A stretch of 59,036 bases of DNA from JAXDLK01 sp034666665. Its GTDB lineage: Bacteria > Desulfobacterota > Binatia > JACPRU01. Numbering within the stretch: the stretch's first letter is position 1; each line of letters begins with the position of its first letter. Of the stretch, positions 15,875 to 24,125 are shown in pieces. The translations under genes were made by a program, and so were the position numbers. The notes below the pieces were generated by a model. It was not told the origin of the DNA and ran no database searches. It saw only the letters and a program-made list of their open reading frames with translations. The stretch covers positions 1-59,036 of the forward strand of contig JAXDLK010000005.1 of NCBI GenBank assembly GCA_034666665.1, given 5' to 3'.

Positions 15875-16875
15875 GCGCCGCAGCGCATCGCGTGGTGCTG
15901 ATCCCGGGCGACTCCGTCGGTCCGGAGATCGCCGACGCGACGGTGCTCGTCGTCGAGGCGAGCGGGGCCCGCATCGAATGGCAGGAGGCGCTCTTCGGAA
16001 TGCGCGCGATGGTCAGCTACGGGACGCCGCTGCCGCAGGAATCGCTCGAGACGGTGCGGCGCATCGGGATCGCGCTCAAGGGCCGATTGCTGTCGGCTCC
16101 GGGGAGCGCCGTGCTGAACCCGAACGTCATGCTGCGACGTGCGCTCGGGCTCTTTGCCCAGATCCGGCCGGTGCGGAGCCTTCCGTGGAGCCGCTATCCG
16201 GATCTGGATCTCGTGGTCGTGCGCGAGACCACCGAGGGCGAGTACGCCGGGCTCGAGCATCGCGTGGTGCCGGGAGTCGTCGAGAGCATCAAGGTCGTCA
16301 CCCAGGCCGCCTGCGCCCGCATCGGCGCGTTCGCCTTCGAGCATGCCCGCGCGAGCGGGCGGAAGAAGGTGACGGCCGTTCACAAGGCGAACATCATGAA
16401 GCTCTCGGACGGTCTCTTCCTCGAGGCCGTACGTGAGGTCGCGCGGGCCCACTCGGACGTCGCTTACGAGGAGATGATCGTCGACAACGCGGCGATGCGG
16501 CTGGTGCTCGATCCGTACCGCTTCGACGTGCTGGTGATGGAGAACTTCTACGGCGATCTGATCGCCGATCTCTGTGCCGGCCTGGCCGGCGGAATCGCGG
16601 CCGCCCGTGCCGCCAGCCTCGGCGACGGCATGGCCGTGTTCGAGGCGGTGCACGGAGAGGCTCCGGAGCTCGTCGGCAAGAACCGCGCGGACCCGCTGAC
16701 GCTGCTCGGCTCGGCAGTCTTGATGCTCCAGCATCTGGGCGAGCACGACGCCGCGGTGCGAATCGAGCGCGCCGTCGATCGCGTGCTGCGCGATGGGAAG
16801 ACTCTGACGCACGATCTCGGTGGCACCGCACGCACCGTGGAGATGGCGCAGGCGATCGCCGCGGCGATGAGGTAG
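15871..16875 (+). CDS. Isocitrate-dehydrogenase paralogue, probable regulatory (non-catalytic) subunit
   Basis: The product has 334 residues from a GTG that overlaps the upstream stop (GTGA). It is collinear with its neighbour over its whole length. However, the isocitrate-binding Ser is Asn83, the catalytic Tyr is His158 (FAFEHARA) and RENTE is RETTE. The Arg residues (89, 99), the Lys of TAVHKANIM and YGDLIADL remain. In mitochondrial NAD-IDH, catalytic and regulatory subunits differ at just such positions. I infer a bacterial hetero-oligomer with this chain as the allosteric partner; an enzyme with a new substrate is the alternative. Confidence 0.8.
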   Translation: MSAAAHRVVLIPGDSVGPEIADATVLVVEASGARIEWQEALFGMRAMVSYGTPLPQESLETVRRIGIALKGRLLSAPGSAVLNPNVMLRRALGLFAQIRPVRSLPWSRYPDLDLVVVRETTEGEYAGLEHRVVPGVVESIKVVTQAACARIGAFAFEHARASGRKKVTAVHKANIMKLSDGLFLEAVREVARAHSDVAYEEMIVDNAAMRLVLDPYRFDVLVMENFYGDLIADLCAGLAGGIAAARAASLGDGMAVFEAVHGEAPELVGKNRADPLTLLGSAVLMLQHLGEHDAAVRIERAVDRVLRDGKTLTHDLGGTARTVEMAQAIAAAMR

Positions 16876-16923
16876 AGACGTCGGCGCATCCATTCGCGCC
16901 AGCTCCGTGATAATCGAGGGGGA

Positions 16924-18261
16924 ATGAGGGCGGCGGCAGAACGGCGAGTGATGCGGCGTGTACGCCGCTTCGGCGCCGTCGCGGCGACGGCGGCGCACGT
17001 CTATGCGAGCTACCGGCTCGCGCCGCTTCGCCGTCACCGCGACGCCGGGCGTCATCGCCGGAACGCCGAGCGCATCTATCGCCGCGCGGTCGAGCTCCAA
17101 GGGTTGCTGATCAAGGTGTGCCAGTGGCTCGGCACGCGAGCAGACTTGCTGCCGCCCGAGTACGTCGAGGTGCTGTCGCGGTTGCAGGACCGGGTTCCGC
17201 CGCGGCCGTTTCGCGAGATCCGCCCACATCTCGAGAGAAGCCTCGGGGGCCCGCTCGAGAAGACCTTCGCTCGCATCGACCCGGTTCCCATCGCCGCGGC
17301 CTCACTCGCGCAGGTGCACGAGGCATGGCTGCACGACGGCCGGCGCGTCGCGGTCAAGGTGCAGTACCCGGACATCGCCGCGCTGGTCGCCATGGACCTC
17401 TCCAACCTGCGGATCGTCTTCCGCACGCTGCAGGGCCTCGAACGGCAGCTCGACTTCGTGCCGCTGATCGACGAGGTCGAGCGCTACGTGAAAGAAGAGC
17501 TCGATTTCCTCCGCGAGGGGCGGAGCGCCGAGCACATGGCCGAACGGCTCGGCGGGCGGAGCGACGTCGCGGTCCCGGCGATCGTTTGGCAGCACTCGAC
17601 CTCCACGGTCCTGGTGATGGAGTTCCTCGAGGGGATCAAGGTCACGGACGTCCCTGCGCTGCGCGCGGCCGGGATCGATCCCGCGGGGATCGCCGATCGG
17701 CTGATCCGGCTCTACGCCGAACAAATCCTGCTCCACGGGTTCTTCCACGCCGATCCGCACCCGGGAAACCTCTTCGTGCAGCCGGCGAAGACCGCCGACG
17801 GAGAGCCGCGTCTCGTGCTCCTCGACTTCGGGCTCGTGAAGACGCTCTCGGAGGAGTTCCGCCGCGGTCTCGCGCAGGTGCTGCATGCGATGCTCCTCGG
17901 GCGGCCTTCCGAGGTGCTCGAAAAGCTCGGCGACATCGGCTTCCGCAATCGGCAGCGCACGATCGACGACATGGTTCCGCTGGTCGGCGCGATGCTGGCG
18001 TTCGCGGGAGAGCGTGCCGACCGGCTGTCGGACTCGGAAGTCTTCGAGCGCTTCGGGCCGGAGCTGCTGCGTGCTTATCGCGCGAATCCGCTGGTCCGCA
18101 TTCCCGAGGACATCCTGCTCGTGATGCGCGTCCTCGGCCTTCTCGGCGGCCTCGGCCGCCAGCTCGGCGGCCGTACGAACCTGATCACGGCGCTCCTTCC
18201 CTACGCGGCGCGGGGTGCCGAGCCGGACTCCGCGGCCGGTGCCGAGCCGTCCGGCAGCTGA
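16924..18261 (+). CDS. ABC1/UbiB (AarF) family atypical kinase
   Basis: The product has 445 residues. The N-terminal helical extension carries the family's KxGQ site as LLIKVCQWLGTRADLLP, with Cys66 where Gly is normal. The Ala-rich nucleotide loop AAASLAQVHEA, the Lys of VAVKVQYPD, the HGFFHADPHPGNLF catalytic loop and LLDFGLV metal site are all present. The family supports ubiquinone/isoprenoid-lipid metabolism; no ubiquinone genes lie nearby. The GAGGGGG upstream sits very close to the ATG at 16924, so an ATG at 16951 (MRRVRRFG) is a possible start. It converges with the MORN-repeat gene with no space between the stops. Confidence 0.88.
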   Translation: MRAAAERRVMRRVRRFGAVAATAAHVYASYRLAPLRRHRDAGRHRRNAERIYRRAVELQGLLIKVCQWLGTRADLLPPEYVEVLSRLQDRVPPRPFREIRPHLERSLGGPLEKTFARIDPVPIAAASLAQVHEAWLHDGRRVAVKVQYPDIAALVAMDLSNLRIVFRTLQGLERQLDFVPLIDEVERYVKEELDFLREGRSAEHMAERLGGRSDVAVPAIVWQHSTSTVLVMEFLEGIKVTDVPALRAAGIDPAGIADRLIRLYAEQILLHGFFHADPHPGNLFVQPAKTADGEPRLVLLDFGLVKTLSEEFRRGLAQVLHAMLLGRPSEVLEKLGDIGFRNRQRTIDDMVPLVGAMLAFAGERADRLSDSEVFERFGPELLRAYRANPLVRIPEDILLVMRVLGLLGGLGRQLGGRTNLITALLPYAARGAEPDSAAGAEPSGS

Positions 18262-19518
18262 TCAGGACGCAGGCAACTCCGCCGGCGGCGCGGCGGCGAT
18301 CGACGGTGATCCGTCGGCGCGACGTCCGTCGACCCACGTGGTGTCCAGCCAAACCTTGCCGTTCTCGTCCCACGAGATTTCCCGTCCGTGCTGCTTGCCG
18401 TCTCGGTACTCGCGCTCGATCCACGGCCGGCCGTCTTTGCGCCAGAACCTCCACAGCCCGTGCTCGCGTCCGTTGCGCCACTCGCCCTCGCGCTCCTTCC
18501 GGCCGTTCCGGTACCAGGTGATCTCCAGGCCCTCTCGCAGGCCGTGGACGTAGGCGAGCACGAGCTTCTTCTGGCCGTCGTCGTACCACTCGGTCCCTTC
18601 ACCGTCGCGCTGGTCGTGGTCCCAGGTTCCCTCCCAGTGCTTTTGACCGTTCTCGAACCAGGCCACCCAGTGGCCATGCTGCTCGTTGTCGCGCCACTCC
18701 CCTTCCGACTGTTTCGCTCCGTTGTCGTACCAGCGCGTCCACAGGCCTTCTTGCCGGCCATCGCGCCACTCGCCGACGAACTCCTTGCCGCCGTTCTCGT
18801 ACCAGCCGGCCTCCAGCCCGTGGAGCTGGCCGCCGCGGTAATGCTGCACGAGCATCTTGGTTCCGTTCGGGTACCACTCGGTCCAGCCGCCGTCTTTCAC
18901 TCCGCTCCGCCAGTGGCCCTCGAGCTGCTTGTGGCCGTTCGGATGCCACGTGACCTGCAGCCCGGACGGCTGGTCTTCGCGATACTCGACCTCTTCGGCT
19001 TTCTGACCGTCTTCGTGCCACCGGCGCCAGACACCGACCCGCCGACCAGCGTTCCACGAGCCCTGGCTTTGCACCGCGCCGTTCGGGTACCAGCCGATCT
19101 CCGGTCCATCGAGCACGCCATCGCGGAAACGTCGCTCCTGCCGCTTTGCACCGGTCTCGTACCAGTGCATCCACTGGCCTTCCTGCATTCCCTTCTTCCA
19201 GTGGATTTGCTCGCGGACCGTTCCGTCCTCGTACCAGGAGGTCTCATCACCGTCGGGCCGGCCGTACCGATACGAGATCGCGCGCTTGGGCTCTCCGCTC
19301 GGATATCGCGCGAGGTACGGGCCGTGCTTGTACGGCTTGCCGTCGTCGTCGACGGCTTCGCACCACTGCTCGGCGAACTTCGTCACCAAGTGGAGGGTTT
19401 CGAAGCGCCGTTCGGAGACCTTGTGCGTGCCGAAGGGGCAGGCGACGGGCTCGCAGGCCGGCAACGAGGCGGCCACCACCGCCACGAGGGGAAGGAGACG
19501 CAGGGTCGCGGAGCGCAT
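18262..19518 (-). CDS. Lipoprotein made of MORN-type repeats
   Basis: The product has 418 residues with a lipoprotein signal ending LPAC (Cys22). After a 65-residue head come 14 consecutive 24-residue MORN-2-like repeats (about 66-401) of the form GxWxxWYxNGxKxxEGEWRDGxxx, and a short Ala/Pro tail. Such repeats, also seen in YwqK-family proteins, form an elongated beta-strand ladder rich in Trp, Tyr and charged side chains. It is probably displayed in the periplasm or on the outer membrane. The YwqK 'antitoxin' label of the family should not be taken as function here. No partner gene is evident. Confidence 0.85.
   Translation of the reverse strand: MRSATLRLLPLVAVVAASLPACEPVACPFGTHKVSERRFETLHLVTKFAEQWCEAVDDDGKPYKHGPYLARYPSGEPKRAISYRYGRPDGDETSWYEDGTVREQIHWKKGMQEGQWMHWYETGAKRQERRFRDGVLDGPEIGWYPNGAVQSQGSWNAGRRVGVWRRWHEDGQKAEEVEYREDQPSGLQVTWHPNGHKQLEGHWRSGVKDGGWTEWYPNGTKMLVQHYRGGQLHGLEAGWYENGGKEFVGEWRDGRQEGLWTRWYDNGAKQSEGEWRDNEQHGHWVAWFENGQKHWEGTWDHDQRDGEGTEWYDDGQKKLVLAYVHGLREGLEITWYRNGRKEREGEWRNGREHGLWRFWRKDGRPWIEREYRDGKQHGREISWDENGKVWLDTTWVDGRRADGSPSIAAAPPAELPAS
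18316..19323 (-). repeat. 14 tandem 72-base coding repeats (MORN)
   Basis: The repeat block of the lipoprotein gene encodes 14 units of exactly 24 residues without indels, running from the GPYLARY unit to the GREISWDENG unit. The units have diverged in sequence, so this is an old array rather than a recent expansion. Confidence 0.75.
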
Positions 19519-19665
19519 CGACTTCGAGTCGAATCTACGGCGTTCACGCCGCTCGGCACAAGAGGACGGGACTGCGCAGGAACGTCGAGACGTGAGCGAC
19601 GCCGCGGTTGTAAATCCGGGAACCTTCCTCTAGAGAAAGAGAGTTCGGAACGACTCACTCTACGC

Positions 19666-20160
19666 ATGCGCCCACTCCTGCGGATTGCGCTCACCGTACT
19701 GCTCCTCGCCGGCGCCCGATGCGCGTCGGCCGCCGACCTCTCGCCGGAGGAGACGCTCAAGCAGTACCTTTCGGGCGTGCAGGATCAGGAGTTCGACAAG
19801 GTCTACGACCTCGTCTCGGCGGGGATGAAACACGACAAGTCGAAGGAAGTCTGGGCGAAGGAGCAGCAGTACATCTTCCAGCTGTCGGAGGCGAAGATCT
19901 TCGACTTCGACGTCTATCCGTCGAAGATCGAGGGAGAGGTCGCCAAGGTCCCGAACATCCTGAGCTCGCAGGACAAGTTCCTGAACCAGCTCGGCGTCGA
20001 GGAGCACGAGCTCTACATACTGGTGAAGGAAGACGGGAAGTGGAAGGTCGACCGCCAAGAGGCGGTGGTCGAGAACGCCGACATCGACAAGTGGTTCCCC
20101 AAGAAGGCCCACGAAGACTCGCCCGCGAAGATCGAGACCAAGCCCCCGGACGCTCCCTGA
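19666..20160 (+). CDS. Exported protein of unknown function, possibly NTF2-like
   Basis: The product has 164 residues. A signal peptide (LLRIALTVLLLAGARCASA) is followed by a mature domain with DLSPEETLKQYLSGVQDQEF and ELYILVKEDGKWKVD near the end. A helix followed by KEDGKWKVD is the pattern of DUF4878/NTF2-like secreted domains, which I infer without certainty. Start at the ATG at 19666; no clear ribosome binding site. It precedes the Ycf48-like/DUF1302 pair on the same strand, but 339 bases separate them. Confidence 0.72.
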   Translation: MRPLLRIALTVLLLAGARCASAADLSPEETLKQYLSGVQDQEFDKVYDLVSAGMKHDKSKEVWAKEQQYIFQLSEAKIFDFDVYPSKIEGEVAKVPNILSSQDKFLNQLGVEEHELYILVKEDGKWKVDRQEAVVENADIDKWFPKKAHEDSPAKIETKPPDAP

Positions 20161-20499
20161 TCCTGGATCGAGTCGGATGCTCGCGCCGTCGTCGCAAGCA
20201 CCTGTCGCCGAGACCCACATCGCCACCCGACGCTCCGGCTTCGCCAGGTGTGGACGCTGCAGCGGGGAGCAGGAACGACGCCGAGCGGCAGCTCGAGTCC
20301 GACGTCTCGATGCCGAGCCGTCGAGCCTGCCGACTCGCTCTGCCGGGGGCGTTGCTTGCCGGGCCGCCCCGAATGTTCTTGACACGCTCGCGCCGAGTTT
20401 GTTACGGGAGCCGCGATTTCTGTGGCATTTCAGCGCAGGAGGTTTTCCTGCGGGCGAATCGGGACGTATCTGGTCGCGGCCTTCCTCAAGGAGACGCAA
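20161..20499 (+). other. Intergenic region before the first Ycf48-DUF1302 pair
   Basis: No convincing gene. Two weak promoter candidates face the downstream gene. One is a sigma-54-like core at 20345-20360 (GG, ten bases, then GC within TTGC, but poor in the GGCAC part). The other is a perfect TTGACA at 20379-20384 followed after 17 bases by a poor -10 (TTACGG). Neither is secure. The Shine-Dalgarno AAGGAG lies at the end of the region. Confidence 0.35.
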
Positions 20500-21558
20500 A
20501 TGTTCCCACGGATGCCGCTCGTTGCGGCCTTGTCGTTGCTCGTTCTCGGCGCCTGCCACCAGGAGTTCGAGAACGTCCCTCTTGCTCAGCAGAAGATCTA
20601 CTTTTCCGACAAGTTCTTCGACGTGAAGGCCATTGGCCCCGATCACGCCGTGATCGTCGGCTACGGTGGCAAGATCCTCGAGACCTCCGACGGCGGGGTC
20701 ACGTTCGAGCGGCGAGAGAGCGGGACCGATCTGGCGCTCTACAAGGTCGCCGCGGTCGGACAGGATCTCTGGGTCTCCGGTCAAGAGGGCACCATCCTTC
20801 ACTCCGGCGACGGCGGGAAGACCTGGCAAAAGCAGCAGGCCGGCACGAACGTGTATCTTTTTTCCATCTTTTTCGTGGACCAGAGCCGCGGCTTCGCGGT
20901 CGGAGACAAATCGGCCTTCCTGCAGACGTCCGACGGCGGCAAGACCTGGCAGGCCGCCAAGATTGCACCCACGTTCGACAACAACGCCGATCCCGATCTC
21001 GCGCTCGCGATGCAGGACCCCGTGCTCTACGACGTTCACTTCCTCGACGCGCAGAATGGCTGGGTCGTCGGTGAGTTCGGCCGCATCTACAAGACCGAGG
21101 ATGGCGGCCAGTCATGGAAAGAGACGCAGAACTCGTTGATGAGCGCCGAAACGGGAATCGTCGACCCGATGGACATTCCCACGTTCTTCGGCATCGACGT
21201 GGTCTCGCCGCAGGAGGCGGTGGTCACGGGGCTCGAGGGCAGGATCGCGCGGACGACGGACGCGGGCGCGACGTGGCGCTTCGACGCGATGGAGCTGCAG
21301 TACCCGATCGTCGACCCACTCTACGAATCGTGGGTCGGCCCCGATGGTACGTCATGGGCGGTCGGCGCCGCGGGGGAGATCGTCTCGCGCGTGTCCGGTG
21401 CGACATCCTGGAAGCGTGCAGATCTCGGGATGCCGATCTACACTTGGATCCGGTCGATCGATTTTTCCGATCCGCAAAACGGCTGGTTGGTCGGCGGCTA
21501 CGGCACCGTGCTGCACACGGCCGACGGCGGCAAGAGCTGGAAGCTCTGCCTCGGTTAG
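20500..21558 (+). CDS. Ycf48-like/BNR-repeat beta-propeller lipoprotein (copy 1)
   Basis: The product has 352 residues with an AAGGAG ribosome binding site. Lipobox LVLGAC puts the lipidated Cys near residue 19. The mature protein has six propeller repeats, each ending in an Asp-box-like motif such as TSDGGKTW, TEDGGQSW or TADGGKSW. The family is named after the photosystem II assembly factor Ycf48, but in heterotrophs it accompanies DUF1302 and DUF1329 genes. Here DUF1302 follows directly. It shares KFFDVK and its overall repeat plan with the copy at 52357-53466. A periplasmic assembly or substrate-handling role for the transport module is inferred. Confidence 0.9.
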   Translation: MFPRMPLVAALSLLVLGACHQEFENVPLAQQKIYFSDKFFDVKAIGPDHAVIVGYGGKILETSDGGVTFERRESGTDLALYKVAAVGQDLWVSGQEGTILHSGDGGKTWQKQQAGTNVYLFSIFFVDQSRGFAVGDKSAFLQTSDGGKTWQAAKIAPTFDNNADPDLALAMQDPVLYDVHFLDAQNGWVVGEFGRIYKTEDGGQSWKETQNSLMSAETGIVDPMDIPTFFGIDVVSPQEAVVTGLEGRIARTTDAGATWRFDAMELQYPIVDPLYESWVGPDGTSWAVGAAGEIVSRVSGATSWKRADLGMPIYTWIRSIDFSDPQNGWLVGGYGTVLHTADGGKSWKLCLG

Positions 21559-21597
21559 GAGCCGACGCCATGAGCCGACGATAGGAGCCGACGAGCG
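21559..21597 (+). repeat. Three 13-base direct repeats after the Ycf48-like stop
   Basis: GAGCCGACG begins at 21559, 21572 and 21585, so three 13-base units lie in tandem right after the TAG stop. They look like a recent slippage product in the spacer between the Ycf48-like and DUF1302 genes. Confidence 0.7.
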
Positions 21598-21654
21598 GAC
21601 GCGCAGCAGGGGACGGGGATGAGGACGAGGGGCGGCGAAAGGAGGAGGGGAGTC

Positions 21655-23553
21655 ATGGTCGGACGATGTAGCCTCGGGCGGCGTGGGGCGGTCCCTCGGT
21701 CGGGTTGGACGGTCGCGGCCGCATTGCTTCTCGCCTCGATCGTCGCCTCGCCCGCGCACGCGACGGTGCGCTACGGCGACATCCAGATCTCCGGGAACGT
21801 GCAGACGCAGGAGCTGTTCCGGATCCAGGAGCACTCGGACACCTTCAGCGCGTTCAACCCGGTCCAGCAGCGGAACACGTTTCGCCTGCAGTACGAGCAC
21901 CAGCTCGTCAAGGACGGAGGAAACTTCCTCCAAGGGATGGCGCAGCTTCCGTTCATTCGCAGCGCAAACCTCTTCGCCTACTACCGCTTCGTCTACGATT
22001 CGATCTACGACCTCGCGCCCGGGCCGCACCTCGAAGCGCAGGACGGAAGCCACGCGGGCAAGCTCGATCAGATCCCCAGGTCCGCGCGACACGACATCGC
22101 CTTCGAGAACGTGCTCCGCGAGTTCTTCATCGACATCGACCTCGCCCGCGTCCCGGTATCGCTGCGCATCGGCCGGCAACAGATCGTCTGGGGTGAAGCG
22201 CTCTCCTTCCGTGCTCTCGACAGCGTCAACGGCCTCGATCTCTCGTGGCACCTGCAGCAGGAAGCGGGGCTGCTCGGCAAGGTCGGCTTCGACGAGCTGC
22301 GCATCCCCGCGTGGACGATCAAGGCGCTCTGGGACATCGGGTCGGTCGGGCCGGTTTCGAACAGCTACCTCGAGATGTTCGACATCCCATTCGACTTCCA
22401 GCCCGCCTACGCGCGGTTCGAGCCCGCGCCCTGGTCGATCCCGGACCGGAACCCCTTCCGCGGCGGCCTCGTGATCCCGGCGGGACCGGCGTTCCTCCAG
22501 GCCTGCTTCGACGACACCGGGAACACGCAGCCGAACGCGGCGGCAAATCCGGATTTCAGCAATGCCTCCGAGACCGGGTTCTGCCCTTCGAGGGATCGGC
22601 AGCGTACCCGCATCCAGCAGGGTCTCTACGGTCGTCATGATGCCGGGGACGTGAACCAGGTGGGCGGCCGCTTCGGCGGCAACGCCTACGGGGTCGGCTT
22701 CACCTTGAACTACATGTACCGGCGGCATCTGGGTGTCGATCTACCCGGAGCCGGCGCCGTCAAGGCCCAGGTGGGTCTCGTGAACAACGGCCTCCCGGGC
22801 CAGCTCCAGATCGCCCCGCACACCACCCTCGATCCGATCACGCGCGAGGAACACGACACCATCGGCTACGTCCGCATTCCGATCGAGTGGTACTACCCGT
22901 ACGTCCACGTGGTCGGTGCGTCGGCGAACTACTTCGAGGAGTACACGTCAGCCGTGTGGACCGTCGAGGGGGCCCTCACGCACGGCATGCCGATCAATAC
23001 GCTCTCGCCGTTCGGCAACGGCTTGAAGAAGAAGGACGTGCTGCTCGGGGCGCTGAACTTCGATCGCCCCACGTGGATCAAATGGCTCAATCGGCGCTCC
23101 ACCTGGCTGATCATCGGCCAGTTGGATTTCAACTACATCTTCGGCCACGACAAGATCCGCACCGGGCCGAGCCCGTTCGTGCAGGACAACGGTGCGACGA
23201 TCGCTCTGGACGGCGACGTCGGTCTGCCGAACTCCTGCACGATCCCGGGTCAGTTCCGCTCACATTGCGACATCGACGAGCTGAAGCAGTTCGAAGCGCT
23301 GACGATCCTCGCGGCCACCACGTTCTACTGGGGCGGCTCGCTGGCTCCGATCGGGGCATGGATCAGCGACTGGGGGAATGCACCGTCGATGGCGTTCGCG
23401 CTGGGGGTCGATTACCTGCCGTCGCCGAACGTCATCATCACACCGGCGCTTCGCATCTACACGAACTTCAATCGCACGGTGGACGAGCCATGGGGCATCG
23501 GCCGGCTGTCGCAGTGGGACGAAGTCCAGCTGAAGCTCACGTATCAGTTCTGA
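21655..23553 (+). CDS. DUF1302 family outer-membrane protein (copy 1)
   Basis: The product has 632 residues from an ATG with AGGAGGGG upstream (a start at 21619 is possible but lacks one). The signal peptide ends ASPAHA. The family pattern is clear: an N-terminal strand region (YGDIQISGNVQTQ), the conserved GRQQIVWGEALSFRALDSVN and a C-terminal aromatic end (LKLTYQF) as expected of an outer-membrane barrel. DUF1302 proteins are predicted porins or channels linked with RND/MMPL export of hydrophobic compounds. It follows the Ycf48-like lipoprotein, which supports one functional unit. A strong hairpin lies 14 bases after the stop. Confidence 0.9.
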   Translation: MVGRCSLGRRGAVPRSGWTVAAALLLASIVASPAHATVRYGDIQISGNVQTQELFRIQEHSDTFSAFNPVQQRNTFRLQYEHQLVKDGGNFLQGMAQLPFIRSANLFAYYRFVYDSIYDLAPGPHLEAQDGSHAGKLDQIPRSARHDIAFENVLREFFIDIDLARVPVSLRIGRQQIVWGEALSFRALDSVNGLDLSWHLQQEAGLLGKVGFDELRIPAWTIKALWDIGSVGPVSNSYLEMFDIPFDFQPAYARFEPAPWSIPDRNPFRGGLVIPAGPAFLQACFDDTGNTQPNAAANPDFSNASETGFCPSRDRQRTRIQQGLYGRHDAGDVNQVGGRFGGNAYGVGFTLNYMYRRHLGVDLPGAGAVKAQVGLVNNGLPGQLQIAPHTTLDPITREEHDTIGYVRIPIEWYYPYVHVVGASANYFEEYTSAVWTVEGALTHGMPINTLSPFGNGLKKKDVLLGALNFDRPTWIKWLNRRSTWLIIGQLDFNYIFGHDKIRTGPSPFVQDNGATIALDGDVGLPNSCTIPGQFRSHCDIDELKQFEALTILAATTFYWGGSLAPIGAWISDWGNAPSMAFALGVDYLPSPNVIITPALRIYTNFNRTVDEPWGIGRLSQWDEVQLKLTYQF

Positions 23554-23567
23554 AGCGACGCGAACGA

Positions 23568-23597
23568 GCGCATGGCCGCAGTCGGGCGGCCATGCGC
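23568..23597 (+). terminator. Strong hairpin after DUF1302 copy 1
   Basis: A perfect 12-base stem (GCGCATGGCCGC / GCGGCCATGCGC) with the six-base loop AGTCGG lies just after the stop codon. No T-run follows, so it may act as an mRNA 3'-end stabiliser or a Rho-assisted terminator rather than a classical intrinsic terminator. Confidence 0.55.
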
Positions 23598-23632
23598 GTC
23601 GCGCATGGGTCGGGTCGAGCCCGCATTCTGCG

Positions 23633-24085
23633 ATGACGCGTCCGCGCTTCGTACCGGCCGGCGAATCGGACGCACCCGAGATCGTCGCCATGATGCGCGA
23701 GCTCTACGAACTCGACGGCTACGGCTACGATGGCGCGCGGGCACTCGAGGCGGTGTGCGCCCTGCTCCGCGATCCCCGCTTCGGGCGCATCTGGCTGATC
23801 CATGCGGAAGAGCCGGAGCCGGTAGGCTACGTCGTCCTGACGCTCGGCTACAGCCTCGAGTTCCACGGCCGTGACGCTTTTCTCGACGAGCTGTACGTCC
23901 GCGAGCCGCATCGCGGCCGAGGCGTCGGCACCGCGGCGATCGCGGTCGTCGAGGAAGCCTGCCGAGAGCTCGGCGTCGGCGCGCTTCACCTCGAGGTGGA
24001 GCGGAGGAACGTCCGTGCCGCGGAGCTCTACCGCCGCCTCGCGTACGTCGACCACGATCGGTTCCTGATGACCAAGCGACTGTGA
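23633..24085 (+). CDS. GNAT-family N-acetyltransferase
   Basis: The product has 150 residues. The acetyl-CoA-binding motif A is LDELYVREPHRGRGVGTAAI, with the pyrophosphate loop RGRGVGTA. The C-terminal LHLEVERRNVRAAELYRRL is the usual motif B. The substrate is unknown. It is a single-domain protein between the DUF1302 gene and an extradiol dioxygenase, 40 bases before the latter. Confidence 0.9.
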   Translation: MTRPRFVPAGESDAPEIVAMMRELYELDGYGYDGARALEAVCALLRDPRFGRIWLIHAEEPEPVGYVVLTLGYSLEFHGRDAFLDELYVREPHRGRGVGTAAIAVVEEACRELGVGALHLEVERRNVRAAELYRRLAYVDHDRFLMTKRL

Positions 24086-24125
24086 CGGATGGTCTCTGCG
24101 CGGGGGGCCGCCTAGGATCGACGCC

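Noticed and set aside
15544..17229. 561-residue minus-strand open frame opposite the isocitrate dehydrogenase genes
   Set aside because: Antisense shadow; both dehydrogenase genes have full family motifs.
18262..19518. Calling the MORN protein an antitoxin
   Set aside because: The YwqK 'antitoxin' label is a family name only; there is no toxin gene next to it and the protein is a lipoprotein.
18388..19665. Long + strand frame leading into the exported protein at 19666
   Set aside because: It is antisense to the MORN-repeat gene, low-complexity Val/Leu/Pro, and ends in a clear signal peptide start at 19666.
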